NCBI GenBank assembly: GCA_009809945.1
Contig: WTPW01000700.1
Span: 1-64,000, forward strand
DNA length: 64,000 nt
From: Gigaspora margarita
Taxonomy: Eukaryota; Glomeromycota; Glomeromycetes; Diversisporales; Gigasporaceae
Direction of reading: 5' to 3'
This document shows, piece after piece, positions 1 through 10,671 of this stretch. A model generated the notes under the pieces. The model searched no databases and was not told where the DNA came from. It saw only the letters and a list, made by a program, of their open reading frames with translations. A program made the translations under genes and the position numbers. Numbering within the stretch: position 1 is the stretch's first letter; each line of letters begins with the position of its first letter.

Positions 1-415
1 GTGGTCATATATGAATTATGGTGCCTATACACGACCTTCCAATGGGGTGAGGAGCTCTTATCCCCCGACGCAGCGAAAAGACGTACGAAGCTCGCCTTCG
101 AAAAGAAATCAAACTCCTATGCACAGGGTTGGAAGGAAAGTCGGCCAAAGAAAAGGCGGTATTCCGCTATATAAAATCGACAGGAAGGGACTGGGATATG
201 GAAAACCAGATATAAGAAAGGAAGATGGTTTGCATACAGTTAGACAGCTAGCAAATAAAGTTAGATAGATCAGAAATTTTAGTTAGAAATCATCTGTAAA
301 TGAATAATAAGGGCCAATAGGGTCCGTCTTTGTTATACGTATACTGAATTCAAATAAAGATGCGCCTACTGTGCCCGACTGGTTTTACACCAGGAGGTTA
401 AAAATAAAAAAAAAA
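1..415 (+). mobile_element. LINE-A copy A1, 3' terminal fragment
   Basis: The left edge of the window lies inside the C-terminal end of a LINE-A ORF2. Broken frames still read YELWC at the start, as in the other LINE-A copies, followed by remnants of the family C-terminus. The 3' untranslated part runs to an A-rich tail near 405-415. Before the tail lie ATAAAG, the GCGCC motif and a perfect short hairpin, CTGGT...ACCAG at about 380-394. The copy appears to have inserted into the minus-strand LINE that follows: the ORF1 of that element is cut just after its ALIIDI motif, exactly where this poly(A) begins. The 5' part is outside the window. Confidence 0.85.
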
Positions 416-1042
416 TATTGTGAATATCTATGATTAGTGCATTATTATTCTTTGACTTAATGGAGTTTCTGGGAGAGAAAGTCGAGAATGTGGCCCATCC
501 ACATTTTAGTTTGGGGAAGAGAGATGCCCAGCTTTTTTGTGTATAACCGTTATTGACTTCATCCTGTAGTAAGATGGTATCATGGTCCTTTTCCGTGATA
601 GAGTCCCATGTTAATTCCTGTTCTGTCTTTTGTTCCGTGTGTAGCACCTCGTCTAGGATGTTTAGGGTTTCTGTGCTTCTTTTTTGTCGTTTTAGTGAGT
701 TCCACGTTTGTGGTGTCTTTTAAAACATTAAGCTCAAGTTCTACTTTATCATCCCAAGTAGGGGTGTATTACTATTATTATCTTCAACAAACGCGCTACT
801 GGCCAAGAGGTTGTAACTGTTGTAGGACGTGTTTTCTTTGTTGTTCGTTACGTCGTTGTACTTTGGTTTTTTATTTTGTTGTTTTGTCATTTTTATTTCA
901 GTTTTTTTTCTTCGTAGTTGTCTTCTTGTATTTGACCCTTCATCCTTGTAAGTTTTATCTAGTCTCCTGTGCCGGGTTATGATTGTTCCAGGTGTGTCTC
1001 TCCTCCACTTTACCTGAACTGGAGAGAGTGCGTGTAGATCTC
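416..1042 (-). mobile_element. 5' end of a LINE (B-like), ORF1 N-terminal fragment
   Basis: Read on the minus strand, this begins at 1040 with GATCTACACGCACTCTCTCC, the 5' motif shared by the LINEs in this window. It continues through a leader into an ORF1 fragment covering 647-420. That fragment contains the family signature SLFPKLK..TFSTFSPRNSIKSK followed by ALIIDI. The zinc-knuckle half of ORF1 and all of ORF2 are missing because the A1 insertion cuts the element at about 416. The rest would lie left of the window. The reading frame is degenerate upstream. The ORFs on the opposite strand here are shadows. Confidence 0.75.
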
Positions 1043-1182
1043 CTGTTACTTTTTTTAAATAGACAAAATTATAAAAAATATATCTATATAAATATTATTT
1101 GCTCTTTCTTATAAAAATTTTTAATTTTATTTAATAAAGATGAAATAGGCCTTTTTTAAAAATCAATTTTGGTGGCATTACT

Positions 1183-2641
1183 AATCTGGTATTCAACCAG
1201 TGATTTGCCAAATAATAGTTGTATATCAGTAGCATATAGGTAACATATTGGTAAGATACTAAGAGGTAGATCGATATCAGTATTTTACTCTTAGTACTAT
1301 TTTAACTAAGAGTAAGATATTGAGATATTTTGGTATGTTATTGTTATATTACTGATATTGATCTACTTCCTAGTATCTTTTTTTTTTTTTTTTATAAGCG
1401 GGATCTTGTCCCAGTTTATTTATTATTATTAATATAATTTGATACTTTACAAAGTATATATTGTATATTAAATTTTACTAAACTGCAACTTAGGCTACTG
1501 TACCTACGATCCTTACTTAGCTAAGAGCAGCAATTGCCGCCACTTAGACTATGAAATATAAGTAAATTATATCAAGACAGGCCTATTGCCTGTCCTTAGC
1601 TAAAGAGGATCAAAGACCGAGCTTATGCTGTGAAAATTTCTATATCTATATTACAAAGAGCTTTTTATACTATTTTATAGAAACAAAACACAGAGTGAAA
1701 GAATGTTTGAATTGGGATATTTTAGTATTTGTAGGTAAGTTAAAGGGAGTGTATAAGTTGGATAGTTTAATGAATATAGGTATAGTTCGGATGAATAGTT
1801 ATGTTTCGGTTATAGTCAGATTGTATAGTAGTGTTTCGATCCTAATTTTGACAGGCCATTCGGATTCTATCAAATCCGGATTGAATTCGCATCAGATTAT
1901 GTATAAAGCTAACTTTGGGCACATCCTTAGGTCCATAATTTAAGTTCGTTGACCAATCCTAGTAAAAATCTCTGGTCTGGATATCTGGATTTGTCTGGAT
2001 TAAAGGATCAATCCAAATTTTGGATTTAGGATCGAAACACTATTGTATAGTATTTGGTTAGATTAATCACATGTATATTGTTAGGTTGTCTATTTTTTGT
2101 AAATGATGATGTAATTGTTTGGTTTGATGGGGGTAAGCTAGTTTTGAGTAAATTTTGTAATATTTTTTGGAGGTATACAGATGTCCAGTATTTGGGTTGT
2201 GTTGAGTGTAAAATGTTATAATGTGTATGGTTGTAACTCTACTGATAGAGTATAGTATAGTTGTGTAATTGTATAATAAAGTAAACTTGCAGTGCAAGGT
2301 TGAGTAAAATTGTCTGACTAATTAGTTTCTTTTCCGAAAGACAAAGCTACTAGTGCAAACTTAAAAATTTATCAAATTTGTAGACTAGGTAGGAGTGGGT
2401 AACCAGCTTGTAAGAAATGACAATGGTTGGAAAATGTTCATGTACAGTATAAACTGTGTATTTTTCCTTATTTAAGCTGCTGAAAAATGGATATGGTAAA
2501 AATATAATAAAATAGAGATCAGCAGAAAGAGCTTAGCAATCTAAATTTCTAATTCTACCTCCTAGTATCTTACCAATATGCTATCTATATGCTACTATTA
2601 TACAACTGTTATTTGGCAGATCTTTGGTTGAATACCAGATA
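1183..2641. mobile_element. Element with ~90 bp terminal inverted repeats
   Basis: The first ~90 bases, from AATCTGGTATTCAACC at 1183, recur in reverse complement at about 2552-2641. The arms differ by scattered substitutions; both carry GCCAAATAA, TAGTAGCATATAG-like and TTGGTAAGATACTA blocks. A second inverted repeat, AGTA..TTACTC against TAAGAGTAAGATA, occupies about 1268-1385 and is followed by a T-run that may be the tail of another insertion. The interior, 1390-2550, is AT-rich with no recognisable protein; short ORFs at 1695-1943 and 2067-2297 have no motifs. This could be a non-autonomous DNA transposon. I could not fix a target-site duplication. Confidence 0.6.
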
Positions 2642-2699
2642 TATATCGAGAAACTTGTTTTCTATTATATATCTGATATATATCTAATATTCATTTGTT

Positions 2700-2870
2700 C
2701 AATTAATAAGGACCCTGAGCTATACATAGATAGGTGACAATTTGCTTTTGCTTATTTTTGACCATTTTTGTATAGATCTTCTCTATATTTAGTAATATTA
2801 ATGCTTATTTTTAACTATTTTCTGCAGATCTTTCTATTTTTAGTAATATATTAAGATTTTGTAAAATTGT
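2700..2870 (+). repeat. Short interspersed repeat, also at 9056-9180 and 29512-29622
   Basis: Blocks such as TATACATAGATAGGT, GCTTATTTTTG, GCAGATCTTTCTATTTT and AGTAAT recur here and, in reverse complement, at 9056-9180. A diverged third copy lies at 29512-29622. The other two copies share a GCACCYGGCTTTAACGG end that is not evident here. No coding sequence or clear terminal repeat is visible. It is an old, short, unclassified repeat family. Confidence 0.5.
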
Positions 2871-3079
2871 TAGCTATTTATAGATTGCTCAGGAGTCCTA
2901 ATCAGTATATACTTTGGATCTTGATATATGCTGAATTATACTAAAGCACTTCTATATAACTAGTATAAGAACCAAGTATTTTAAATCTTTGAATTGCAAT
3001 TAATATTAATTTTTTGATATTATAGTTTAAAATAATAAAGTTCATATTGAATATAATATAAATAAAAGAAAATTACTAC

Positions 3080-3403
3080 TTATCACCAGTAGTGATCTAC
3101 AATACATAAAACAAAATAAACAAAATAAATAATTGTATTAAATAAAAATTAAATCTCTTTAATATTAGGGTAAGTGTAAAAATTAAAGATTAGGATGGGC
3201 TTTATATATAGTAAAATTTAGCAAGAAATTTTTTTTTGCATAAAAAAAAGTAGTTTCATAGACAAAATTTTAGGTTAGAAGCAATATTAACAATTTTTCA
3301 AAAATTTTTTGTTTTTGTTACACAAAAATTTATCTATATGTTACATCTGATTCTGAATTATAATTGGTAAATTTATCACTGGTGATGATCACTATTAGTG
3401 ATA
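3080..3403. mobile_element. MITE-like element with short inverted ends
   Basis: The left end reads TATCACCAGTAGTGATC and the right end, ending near 3403, is its imperfect reverse complement. The interior is non-coding. Its order of blocks (TTAGGGT, GGGCTTTATATATAGTAAAA, AGCAAGAAATTTTT, CATAGACAAAATTTTAGGTTA) resembles 10412-10640, so the two are probably diverged copies of one family. The duplication at the target site is not clear. Confidence 0.45.
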
Positions 3404-3665
3404 ATAGCAAACTTCTATATATAATAGCTAATAAAATATATAATTTAATAAAGATAATAATTTTTGCTCTTGATTGTTCTCCGGGTTGATAGTAGCAGTT
3501 ATGCTCTGAGGATGCAAATCGGAAGGTTGCCAGTTCAATTTCCAGTGGTGGTAAAATCGTAATTCTATGTTTGCGGGTCCTACCATATCAGGAAAAATGG
3601 CATAGATCAGAGGGTTTTGAATAGGCAACATCTGTAGCAGGTTGCAGGTATTAGAGTTAATACCT
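3404..3665 (+). other. Possible tRNA-like SINE remnant
   Basis: GATAGTAGCAGTTATGC followed about 35 bases later by GGTTGCCAGTTCAATTTC resembles the A-box/B-box layout of a tRNA-derived SINE head. The sequence differs from the common SINE of this window and no tail or duplication is visible. It may be a diverged head of another SINE, or chance. Nothing else is recognisable in this interval. Confidence 0.25.
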
Positions 3666-3675
3666 CTATCCAGAT

Positions 3676-4309
3676 TTTTTTAATTTAACCACCCAGCGCA
3701 CTATCAGCTGAGCGGGCGCAGTTGGCGCAACTTTTTTATTAAGGTCTTTTTATTTGGTCATGGGAGCCCGACAACCTGGGCCCCCTGCATTTTTATAATA
3801 GTCTACATATGTGCATCTATTCTAATTTTCTACCATGGCTAACTGGTACTAAGCCATTACTTATTTTGATTTCTACCATGGCTAACCGGTATTAAGCCAA
3901 CCTATTTTTTGGTTTTCAACCGAACTCAATCGGCCGACCCATTTCCAACTGGGGGATTTTACCGGAACTATCCAAGGAATTCAAAAAGAGCACCAACACC
4001 AGTAGCGGGCGAGTTTGACCAGACTTCAACCCTCGTTCCAATGTTCTAGAAGCCTTTCACCCTGAGGCCGAATGTAGCAGAGAACTCCGAAGACCCCGTT
4101 AGAGCAGGTTACACAACATCTATCCCAAATGTCTGGAGAGCCCTTATCTAGCCATACCTGAGATGTGGCTAATCCGTCTAAACACGGCCCTAGCATCCTA
4201 ATTCAAATCGTCCGCCACATGATCGTGTGTAGTTATTTTTTTACCGTTCGTAGGACTTGAACTGGCGACCTTCCTGGGAGCACAACTACTATGCTATTGA
4301 CCCGCAGGA
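3676..4309 (-). mobile_element. tRNA-derived SINE copy S10, LINE-A-type tail
   Basis: On the minus strand the copy starts with the CCTGCGGGTCAATAGCATAG head near 4308, carries a B-box-like stretch (GGTTCAAGTCC-like at about 4255-4265), and ends with CCTTAATAAAAAAG, GTTGCGCCAACTGCGCCCGC, a CAGC...GCTG hairpin, GGTGGTTAAA and an A-rich run. It is flanked by CTATCCAGAT at 3666-3675 and 4310-4319, a target-site duplication that fixes both ends. The tail closely resembles the LINE-A 3' end (compare A3). Confidence 0.85.
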
Positions 4310-4410
4310 CTATCCAGATATATTTTTTATATCTGGTTAATATAGTATATATCCGGATATAAATTTAAATCTAGATTTATTTATATCTGGATATAAAAAA
4401 CTATGTCGGA

Positions 4411-4433
4411 GATCTACACGCACTCTTTCCTGA
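4411..4433 (+). promoter_or_regulatory. LINE 5'-terminal motif
   Basis: GATCTACACGCACTCTTTCC marks the first bases of A2. Close versions begin A4 (17718), A7 (41059), B2 (48435), and on the minus strand B1 (15024) and the fragment ending at 1040. Because LINE 5' ends must carry their own promoter, an internal promoter or initiator role is a reasonable inference; it is not shown by the sequence. Confidence 0.5.
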
Positions 4434-4554
4434 CCAAATAAAGTTAGGAGGAGTTGGTTTTCATTTTATTAAAATACAGATACAGACCGAGTCAGAACAG
4501 TTAGCTCAGACATACAAGGCAGGGGCCTGTCCCCGAACAAGCAGGAAACATAAA

Positions 4555-6313
4555 ATGGAGGGGCTCGAAGAAGGAGACTCGCGTGAAAAAAAGTCAAAGA
4601 ATACCAAGCTCGAAACACATATAGACACGTTAAACACAGAAAACAAAGAGAACGCGTTGTTTTCAATGCCTATAGCAAAACAAACAGAAAACACGGCCCT
4701 TAATGAGCCAAACGAAAAACACACTATCGCCACAAAAACATATAATGCAAAACAAAATTGGAATGAAATGATCGAAGAAGAAACTGAAAAATTTAAAGAC
4801 ATCACGAACACCGTAAACCCCTGGGTCGACGCCAATTTGGTTGAACCACAGGGAGAGAAACATGATATAGCAGAAGAAACTAAATCTGACACCTTAAACG
4901 ATGAGAACCCGAAAGGGCTGGAAGGTCTTCCAGAAGACTGTTTTTATGAAAATATAGACGAAATATTGGGCCTATCAGACCACGAAACACCAGAGCAACC
5001 TACAAGTCATTGGGACAGTAACAACACAAGACAAAACGCAACAAATCCACCAAAGGAAAAAGCTTGGTCCTCACTGTTCCCCAAGTTAAAGAGGGGCCGT
5101 TCCACTTACACCTCCTTTTCACCCCGTAAGCTTATCAAATCAAAAAACGAAAATGCATTAGTCATAGACATCAGTGGGATACAAAGTTCTTTCAATGAAA
5201 TAATGGAATCCCTTTTCAACACTGCGAAGTATGACATCTGCGCTGCAAAGCAGCACCATGCAAGAGGCCGTAGGACCCACCTAGAAGTAGTTTTCAAAGA
5301 CAGGGATACTTTAAAGCAATACGCAGCAAAAGGTATTGAAATTATGAAAAGAACATATCACGGACACATCCCGGTTGATGCCCGGAAAACCTTTCTATCA
5401 ATCAAATGCAGAAACGTGCCCCTTGGTAACAAAAACAAGGTATCGGACGCACTTGTAGATGCCTTCTCCAGTGTCAGAAAAATAGTCGCCATTAAGCCGC
5501 TATTAATCGAAGGCACGCCGTATATCTCAGATCAATGGATCNTAACCTTCGAGTCGACNGATGACTCNGANCTCNANGANAGAATTCCCAGGTTTACGCA
5601 TGTCTGGGACAATAAAGTTACAACAGAATGGAGATCGGCTGCTAAAGTCTGTTATTTCTGTGAAGCAACAGGACATATTAAAAAAGACTGCCAGCAATTT
5701 CACGAGTCGGTGGCCCTTAGAAGGGAATTCTATAAGCGCAGAAACAATAATGCGACAGAAGAGGAAACCGAGGTCACTGACGAACCAGAACAGGTCACTT
5801 CCCACGAGCAAACAGACATGCATACGTTTCGTAGAAACCTCTGTTAGCTGGGAAACTGCTTACAAGATGTGCAAAAAAAACCTGAAGAAGCAGGAGAGGA
5901 AAAGGAAACTGATGTCATGGAGGAAGCTACCACCCCCAATTGCTGCAAGTTCGCCTACAGGGGAAGAATTTCCTCCCATTGAAGTGTCAGCTGCCCCATC
6001 AGTTCCCACAGCCTTACCAAAAGAGGAACCGATGCCCATGGTCTCTGAACCAATAATAGACGAAATGTCTCTGGCGTACGGAGAAATGAGAGAACAACTA
6101 ACTCCGCAGTCAGTGACTGTAGAGAAGGACACCAGCCTCAAAGAAATACAGACAAACATGTTCTCTCAAGTAACGGAACTGGAGCAAAATGAATTCATGT
6201 TAGTGACATATAAAAAACTGAAATCCAGAAAAGCAGGGTCTTCGCTTAAACAGGAAGACAAAAGAACGGTCCCTTATGCAAACAATAAGGGAAAGAACCA
6301 ATCAAAATATTAG
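4555..6313 (+). pseudogene. LINE-A ORF1 (nucleic-acid-binding, CCHC knuckle), frameshifted
   Basis: ORF1 proteins of LINEs bind element RNA and form the retrotransposition particle. From the ATG at 4555 the frame is open for 430 codons to 5847; homology then continues in another frame to the TAG at 6311-6313, so one frameshift lies near 5830. In order: an acidic low-complexity N-terminus, the family signature SLFPKLKRGRSTYTSFSPRK at about residues 170-190, a globular part that resembles RRM/DUF4283-like LINE ORF1 domains (inference), a CYFCEATGHIKKDC knuckle (C-x2-C-x4-H-x4-C) near residue 370, and a basic C-terminus ending GKNQSKY. The first ATG is Val in A4 and A7, so the ancestral start was probably elsewhere. 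In A4 and A7 an ATG lies a few codons downstream and here it reads AAG. Confidence 0.85.
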
Positions 6314-6319
6314 ATTGGT
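6297..6319 (+). promoter_or_regulatory. Hairpin on the ORF1 stop codon (A2)
   Basis: ACCAATC at 6297-6303 pairs perfectly with GATTGGT at 6313-6319, leaving a 9-base loop. The ORF1 stop TAG (6311-6313) sits at the loop/stem border. ORF2 starts at the ATG at 6342. The same arrangement is found in A4, A7, B1, B2, C1 and C2 with different sequences. Confidence 0.6.
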
Positions 6320-6341
6320 AACACAAACCCTTTATAACACA

Positions 6342-8955
6342 ATGCCTCCACAAATGAAATTAAAGTTAGCAACACTGAATGTAAAGGGGTTGAACGACAG
6401 AGGCAAACAAACAAATACGTTTACTATTTTGAAATCTCATAAATTGGACATAATATTTTTACAAGAAACTAATATGAGTAATAAAAACGTGAGAAATTTC
6501 TTAAAAAATCAATGGACTTATGATTCCATATGGACAACTAAGACAGCCATTCTCGCAGGCAATAACGATATAGAATTCAAAGACATTGACACACTCCTAG
6601 AGGGAAGAATAATTACTGCAAATTTTCGATATAAAGGACAAAACTATTCAATTACAAACATTTACGCACCTTCTGTCTCCGCTGATAGGATAATTTTTTT
6701 AACTCGTGGACCCCTATAATAAAACCCGAAGTCATAAATATTATGGCGGGAGCCTTTAACATGAACATCGACCCAATTAATAACAGAATCAGTCAATCGC
6801 CACCTCAACACGACCCATCAAGAGGACTAATGTTGGAATGGACACGCGACTTTGTCAACGTAGCGGAGAATTCACAAGAAAACCTTTCCTTACGTATTAT
6901 CAGAACACGCAAGGGGGGCGGTCCATGGCTACATGTATTGATTATATCTTTCTAGAAGCCGGGCGGAACGAACTGATTGATGATGTTGCATTAAGATTCA
7001 GAAATTCTGACCATCTCTTATTAGAATGCACATTAAAAGCGGCCCCGAAGAACCGTTCTTCCCAAAGCTGGAGGTTCGATAAAGATTGTTTGGAAAATGG
7101 CAGAATAAAAGAGGAGGTGATAGCTGAACTGGAGGACAAAGAAGCTACAGAAGACTGGGATAGGTGCAAATTAACAATGCAGTCTATAATTAGGGCATTC
7201 AGACGACCCAAACCTCCGGAAAAAAAGATAGAGATACTAAATAAAAAAATTGTTAGGTTAAAACAAAAGGCAGTCAGCGGAATGGCTACCGAGACCACGC
7301 TTGAGAAAAAAGAAGAACTTCGGTCTCAGATAAATGTGGCAGCAGAATTGGCAGCCGAAAACTGGTGTAGAAGGTCTAAGGCTTGGTGGATAGAAAAAGG
7401 GGAACGCTCTACAAAATATTTTTATGCTCACTACAAAGCTAAAAAGGCAGTTAATTGTCTTGATAGTGTAAAAATCCCTGAATCAGACGAACGGAGCAAC
7501 ACCCTCGAATACATTAGAGATTTTTACGAAGAAATGTATAAATCAGAAAAGATTTGTCAGGAATCCTTCAGAGAGATCCGCGTGACCTCCCGCAAGTTGA
7601 TGATGCGGGTAACGATTTATTAACCCAGAAAATTACCAGAGAAGAAATACTTCAGACAATACTTTCTCTACCCAATAATAAATCGCCTGGGACCGATGGG
7701 TTAACTTATGAGTTCTATAAAATTTTTGCGGATAAGATAGCCCTAGTCCTTGAAGAAGTTTTTAATAAGGTCTTGTCAAAGGGCAAAATGCCATTATCAT
7801 GGCACAAAAACATGATAATCTTGATCCCCAAAAAAGAAGAAAACCTGGAAGAGATTGGTAACTGGCGCCCTATCTCGTTAGTTAACTCTGACGCAAAAAT
7901 CTTTATGAAAATACTGGCGGGTAGGCTAAACGTAGTCTGCAAGGATATAATTGCAATTCATCAACAGGGCTTTATTTCAGGAAGGTTGATCACGGATGCG
8001 GTCCTAGACATCCTGACGATGTTAAGGTCTCACAGAGAATCCTCTGACCAACACTGGTTATTATTAATCGATTAGGCAAAAGCTTTCGATAGGGTCAACC
8101 ATGACTACCTTAAGGGAGTTCTAAAGAAAATGAACTTCCACACACAATTTATTGAAATCATAGGCAATTTATTCGCAAATCAAGAAACTTATATCATAGG
8201 AAATAATGAACTATCCGGACCTTTTAAGGTGGGAAGAGGGGTGCAGCAAGGGGACCCTCTGTCTCCTCTTCTATATATAATTGCCTTCGAGCCTTTACTG
8301 GTACAAATCAAGCAACAAATAACAGGGCTGCCTTTAGGGAACTCTTATTTTAAACTAGCTGCCTATGCGGACGATCTGTCAATCAGCCTGGGCACCAGAT
8401 CGGACTGGAGCAACCTGAGTAATCTGTTGTGGACATATGAGGCAGCCTCGAACGCAAAGATTAATAAAAGGAAATCCAAAATAATACCTCTAACAGCAAC
8501 AGCTGAAAGAATAGAACTTAAGGAAATGAAAGACTATGGGCAGATAAAGGAAGAAGAAGCATTTAATATTCTGGGATACGAGATAAGAAGAGATGGTTTC
8601 CCTGAAAAGAACTACTGGACAAACAAAGTAGCGAAAATAAAACAGCTTATAGAAAAGTTCGGCAAGAGAAACCTGTCATTCAGAGGGAAAATACTGGTAG
8701 CTAAAACCCTTATACTCTCATGAATTTGGTACGCGGCATATTTATGCCCCCCAACGAGGAAACAGATCGGAATGATAGATGACATGCTGTCAAATTGGAT
8801 AAAACATAAATCCAAAATGTTACCAAAATTCTCAACATTTCAGAAGGATTACAAGGAGCACAGGCTAGAGGCTCCCTGTACGAGAGATCTCTTAGATGCT
8901 AGGTTAGTCTCGGTTTGGATAAGGTTGATATTGAGTAACACGGCCTGGAGTATTA
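6342..8955 (+). pseudogene. LINE-A ORF2 (endonuclease and reverse transcriptase), broken
   Basis: The ORF2 protein nicks target DNA and reverse-transcribes the element RNA. The start is ATG 6342 (MPPQMKLKLATLNVKGLN). The endonuclease part shows FLQETNM, TNIYAP, a decayed GDFN motif (reading AGAFNMN near 6750) and SDHLLLE (about 7006-7030). The reverse transcriptase part shows NNKSPGTDG, LIPKKEENL, WRPISLVNSDAKIF, AFDRV, QQGDPLSPLLY (about 8240) and YADD at 8364-8375, so the catalytic aspartates survive. Lesions: a frameshift in the T-run near 6693, further frameshifts near 6890 and 7580, a TAG at 8073-8075 where B2 has CAG, and a TGA at 8721-8723 where intact copies have Arg. The C-terminal zinc motif is lost with the 3' truncation. 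Confidence 0.85.
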
Positions 8956-9181
8956 ATAAAAAATGTCAGGAAGGCAATTTTACCTATAAGACATTCCTAA
9001 CCCTAACTTCTAACTAACCCTTACCTAATTTTAATTAATAATAAAAAATATATAAAGGCACCTGGCTTTAACGGTTCCCAAAAATAAGCAAAAAAATTAC
9101 TAAAATAGAAAGATCTGCATAAAACTCACAAAAATAAGCAAACCAATACCTGACCTATCTATGTATATTTTGGGATCCTGG
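8956..9181. repeat. Unclassified repeat sequence between two LINE-A copies
   Basis: AATGTCAGGAAGGCAATTTT at about 8964-8983 resembles, in reverse complement, part of the inverted-repeat element at 61919-62202. The stretch 9056-9180 is a minus-oriented copy of the short repeat at 2700-2870. A CCTAACCCTAACTTCTAACT stretch near 9000 looks telomere-like but is not a true array. No gene is visible. Confidence 0.5.
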
Positions 9182-9197
9182 TATAAGATTTTAGTTT

Positions 9198-10343
9198 TTT
9201 TTTTTATTTTAACCTCCCAGCGCAATGTCGAGTGGGCGCAGTTGGCGCAACTTTATTAAATACTATTTACAAAACTTTGTCGGACCCTATTCGGTCCCTA
9301 TTTGTCAATTACAGGAATCTTCTGAGTTAAATTTATGTACAACCTTATCTACCTCTTGATTTTTATCTATTTAACTATCTAAGCCCTCCTTTATTTGTTA
9401 ACTTCCTAACTTTTTTATGCAGCAAAATACCGGCTTCTTCTTAGCAGATCTTCTTTCCAGCCCTGTGTGAAGTACTTTGATTTCTTTCCGAAGGCATGCT
9501 TCCATACGTCTCTTCGCTATGTCGGGGATAGGAGTTCCTCACCCCATTGGAAGGTTGTGTATAAGCACCATAATTCGTATATAACTACCGTGTGCAGCCA
9601 TATAGTGGCTTTTCTGTCCTTTATCTTTTCAATGTTCTCTGCTATGAAATCTCTTCCATTCTCCTAGAAGGAGGCTCTCTATTTGCCCTTTCCAGATATT
9701 GGTACGTGGTTTTCCAGATATTTTTACTCACGGTACATCCGTAGCTAAAGTGTACGATTCTTTGTATCTCTCCTTTGCACCAGGGGCATTCACCTTTTTC
9801 TTTTTTTACAACATGCCATAGTTTATAACCCAGAGGCAAGGTCTGTGAAACAAACGCCACATGGTATCCAATTTATTGTTCATAACTTTTTTCTGAACTA
9901 TCCAGTCTGGGGGACGTGACTTCGTTTGATCCATGCCCACCTCGATTTCTGGGGATTTCCTGCGTAATATTTTTATGCAATTCTTGGTCGTGATTTGTGT
10001 CCCTTTCCATTCGCCTACTTTAACCATCGATTCTTCCCAAGGCCAGCTGCTCGTCGCCAGAATTTTCCCTTTTATCCATTCTGCTGGCCATGCTTTCAGT
10101 ATTATAGGAACCGTTCCTAGTGCTTGGAGGGGCTTATGTCTCGTTTGGCTTTCATAATCTTCGTGATAGCTTCCCTTTGTGCATAAGCCCAGGCTGTATT
10201 ACCCGAGATTAACCTTATCCATACCGAGACCAACCTGGCATCCAAGAGATCCCTCGTGCAAGGAGCCTCTAGCCCATGCTCCTCGTAATCCTTCTGGAAA
10301 GTCAAAAATTTTGGTAACATTTTTGACTTGTACTTTATCCAGT
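9198..10343 (-). mobile_element. LINE-A copy A3, 5'-truncated, with a 16 bp target duplication
   Basis: This minus-strand insertion begins with its poly(A) at 9198 and extends to 10343. It is flanked by TATAAGATTTTAGTTT at 9182-9197 and 10344-10359, an exact 16 bp target-site duplication of the kind made by target-primed reverse transcription. It covers the last ~1.1 kb of LINE-A: the end of ORF2, then AATAAAGTTGCGCCAACTGC-like 3' sequence. Minus-strand frames show GYKLWHVVKKEKGECPWC and IVHFSYGC, the CxxC...HxxxxC zinc motif (zf-RVT-like). Several in-frame stops and frameshifts show that the fragment does not code. Confidence 0.92.
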
Positions 10344-10411
10344 TATAAGATTTTAGTTTATTATTGTTAGTACTATAAAAAGTGATAAATTTAAAAAAAT
10401 AAAAAAAATGT

Positions 10412-10640
10412 GCTTGTTACTAGCAGTGACGGTAACCAGATTAGGGTTAGGATTTGATTTAGAGTTAGAAGAAGCTTTATTATATAATAAAACATCTCAA
10501 GAAGCATTTTTAGCTAGAAAAAAATATTGGTTTTATAGATAAATTTGAAGTTATTGTGATTTGTAATTTTTTGAATTTTTTTGTCATACCTAATCTAGCA
10601 ATTTGATTGGCTCAGAACTGTAACCACAGTTACAAATAGA
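10412..10640. mobile_element. MITE-like element, diverged relative of 3080-3403
   Basis: The left end has GTTACTAGCAGTGACGGTAACC and the right end CTGTAACCACAGTTAC, a partial inverted match. The interior blocks (TTAGGGTTAGG, AGCTTTATTATATAATAAAA, AAGCATTTTTAGCTAG) follow the same order as the element at 3080-3403. No coding sequence or clear target duplication is visible. Confidence 0.4.
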
Positions 10641-10671
10641 TTCATCCTATAATTAATATTATTAATTTTGA

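Larger units (their letters stand above)
4411..8955 (+). mobile_element. LINE-A copy A2, 5'-complete, 3'-truncated
   Basis: The element starts with GATCTACACGCACTCTTTCC and a leader ending in AGTTAGGAGGAG. It then holds ORF1, a short junction and most of ORF2. The match to other LINE-A copies stops near 8955, in the region after the reverse transcriptase, so the zinc-motif C-terminus and the 3' tail are missing. Beyond the breakpoint lies repeat sequence (8956-9181), then a separate minus-strand LINE-A fragment. Two premature stops and several frameshifts in the ORFs show it is dead. Isolated Ns at 5542-5580 lie inside ORF1. Confidence 0.9.

Noticed and set aside
1..415. Twin-priming inversion joining A1 and the minus-strand LINE at 416-1042
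   Set aside because: A1 ends in a poly(A) exactly where the other ORF1 is cut, which is better explained by insertion of A1 into an older minus-strand LINE.
608..982. 124-codon plus-strand frame, low complexity
   Set aside because: It is the antisense of a LINE ORF1 on the minus strand.
4506..4892. 128-codon minus-strand frame
   Set aside because: It is a shadow of the A-rich LINE-A ORF1 N-terminus.
8990..9030. Telomere-like CCTAACCCTAAC
   Set aside because: Only one or two irregular units, embedded in repeats between LINE copies; not a telomeric array.
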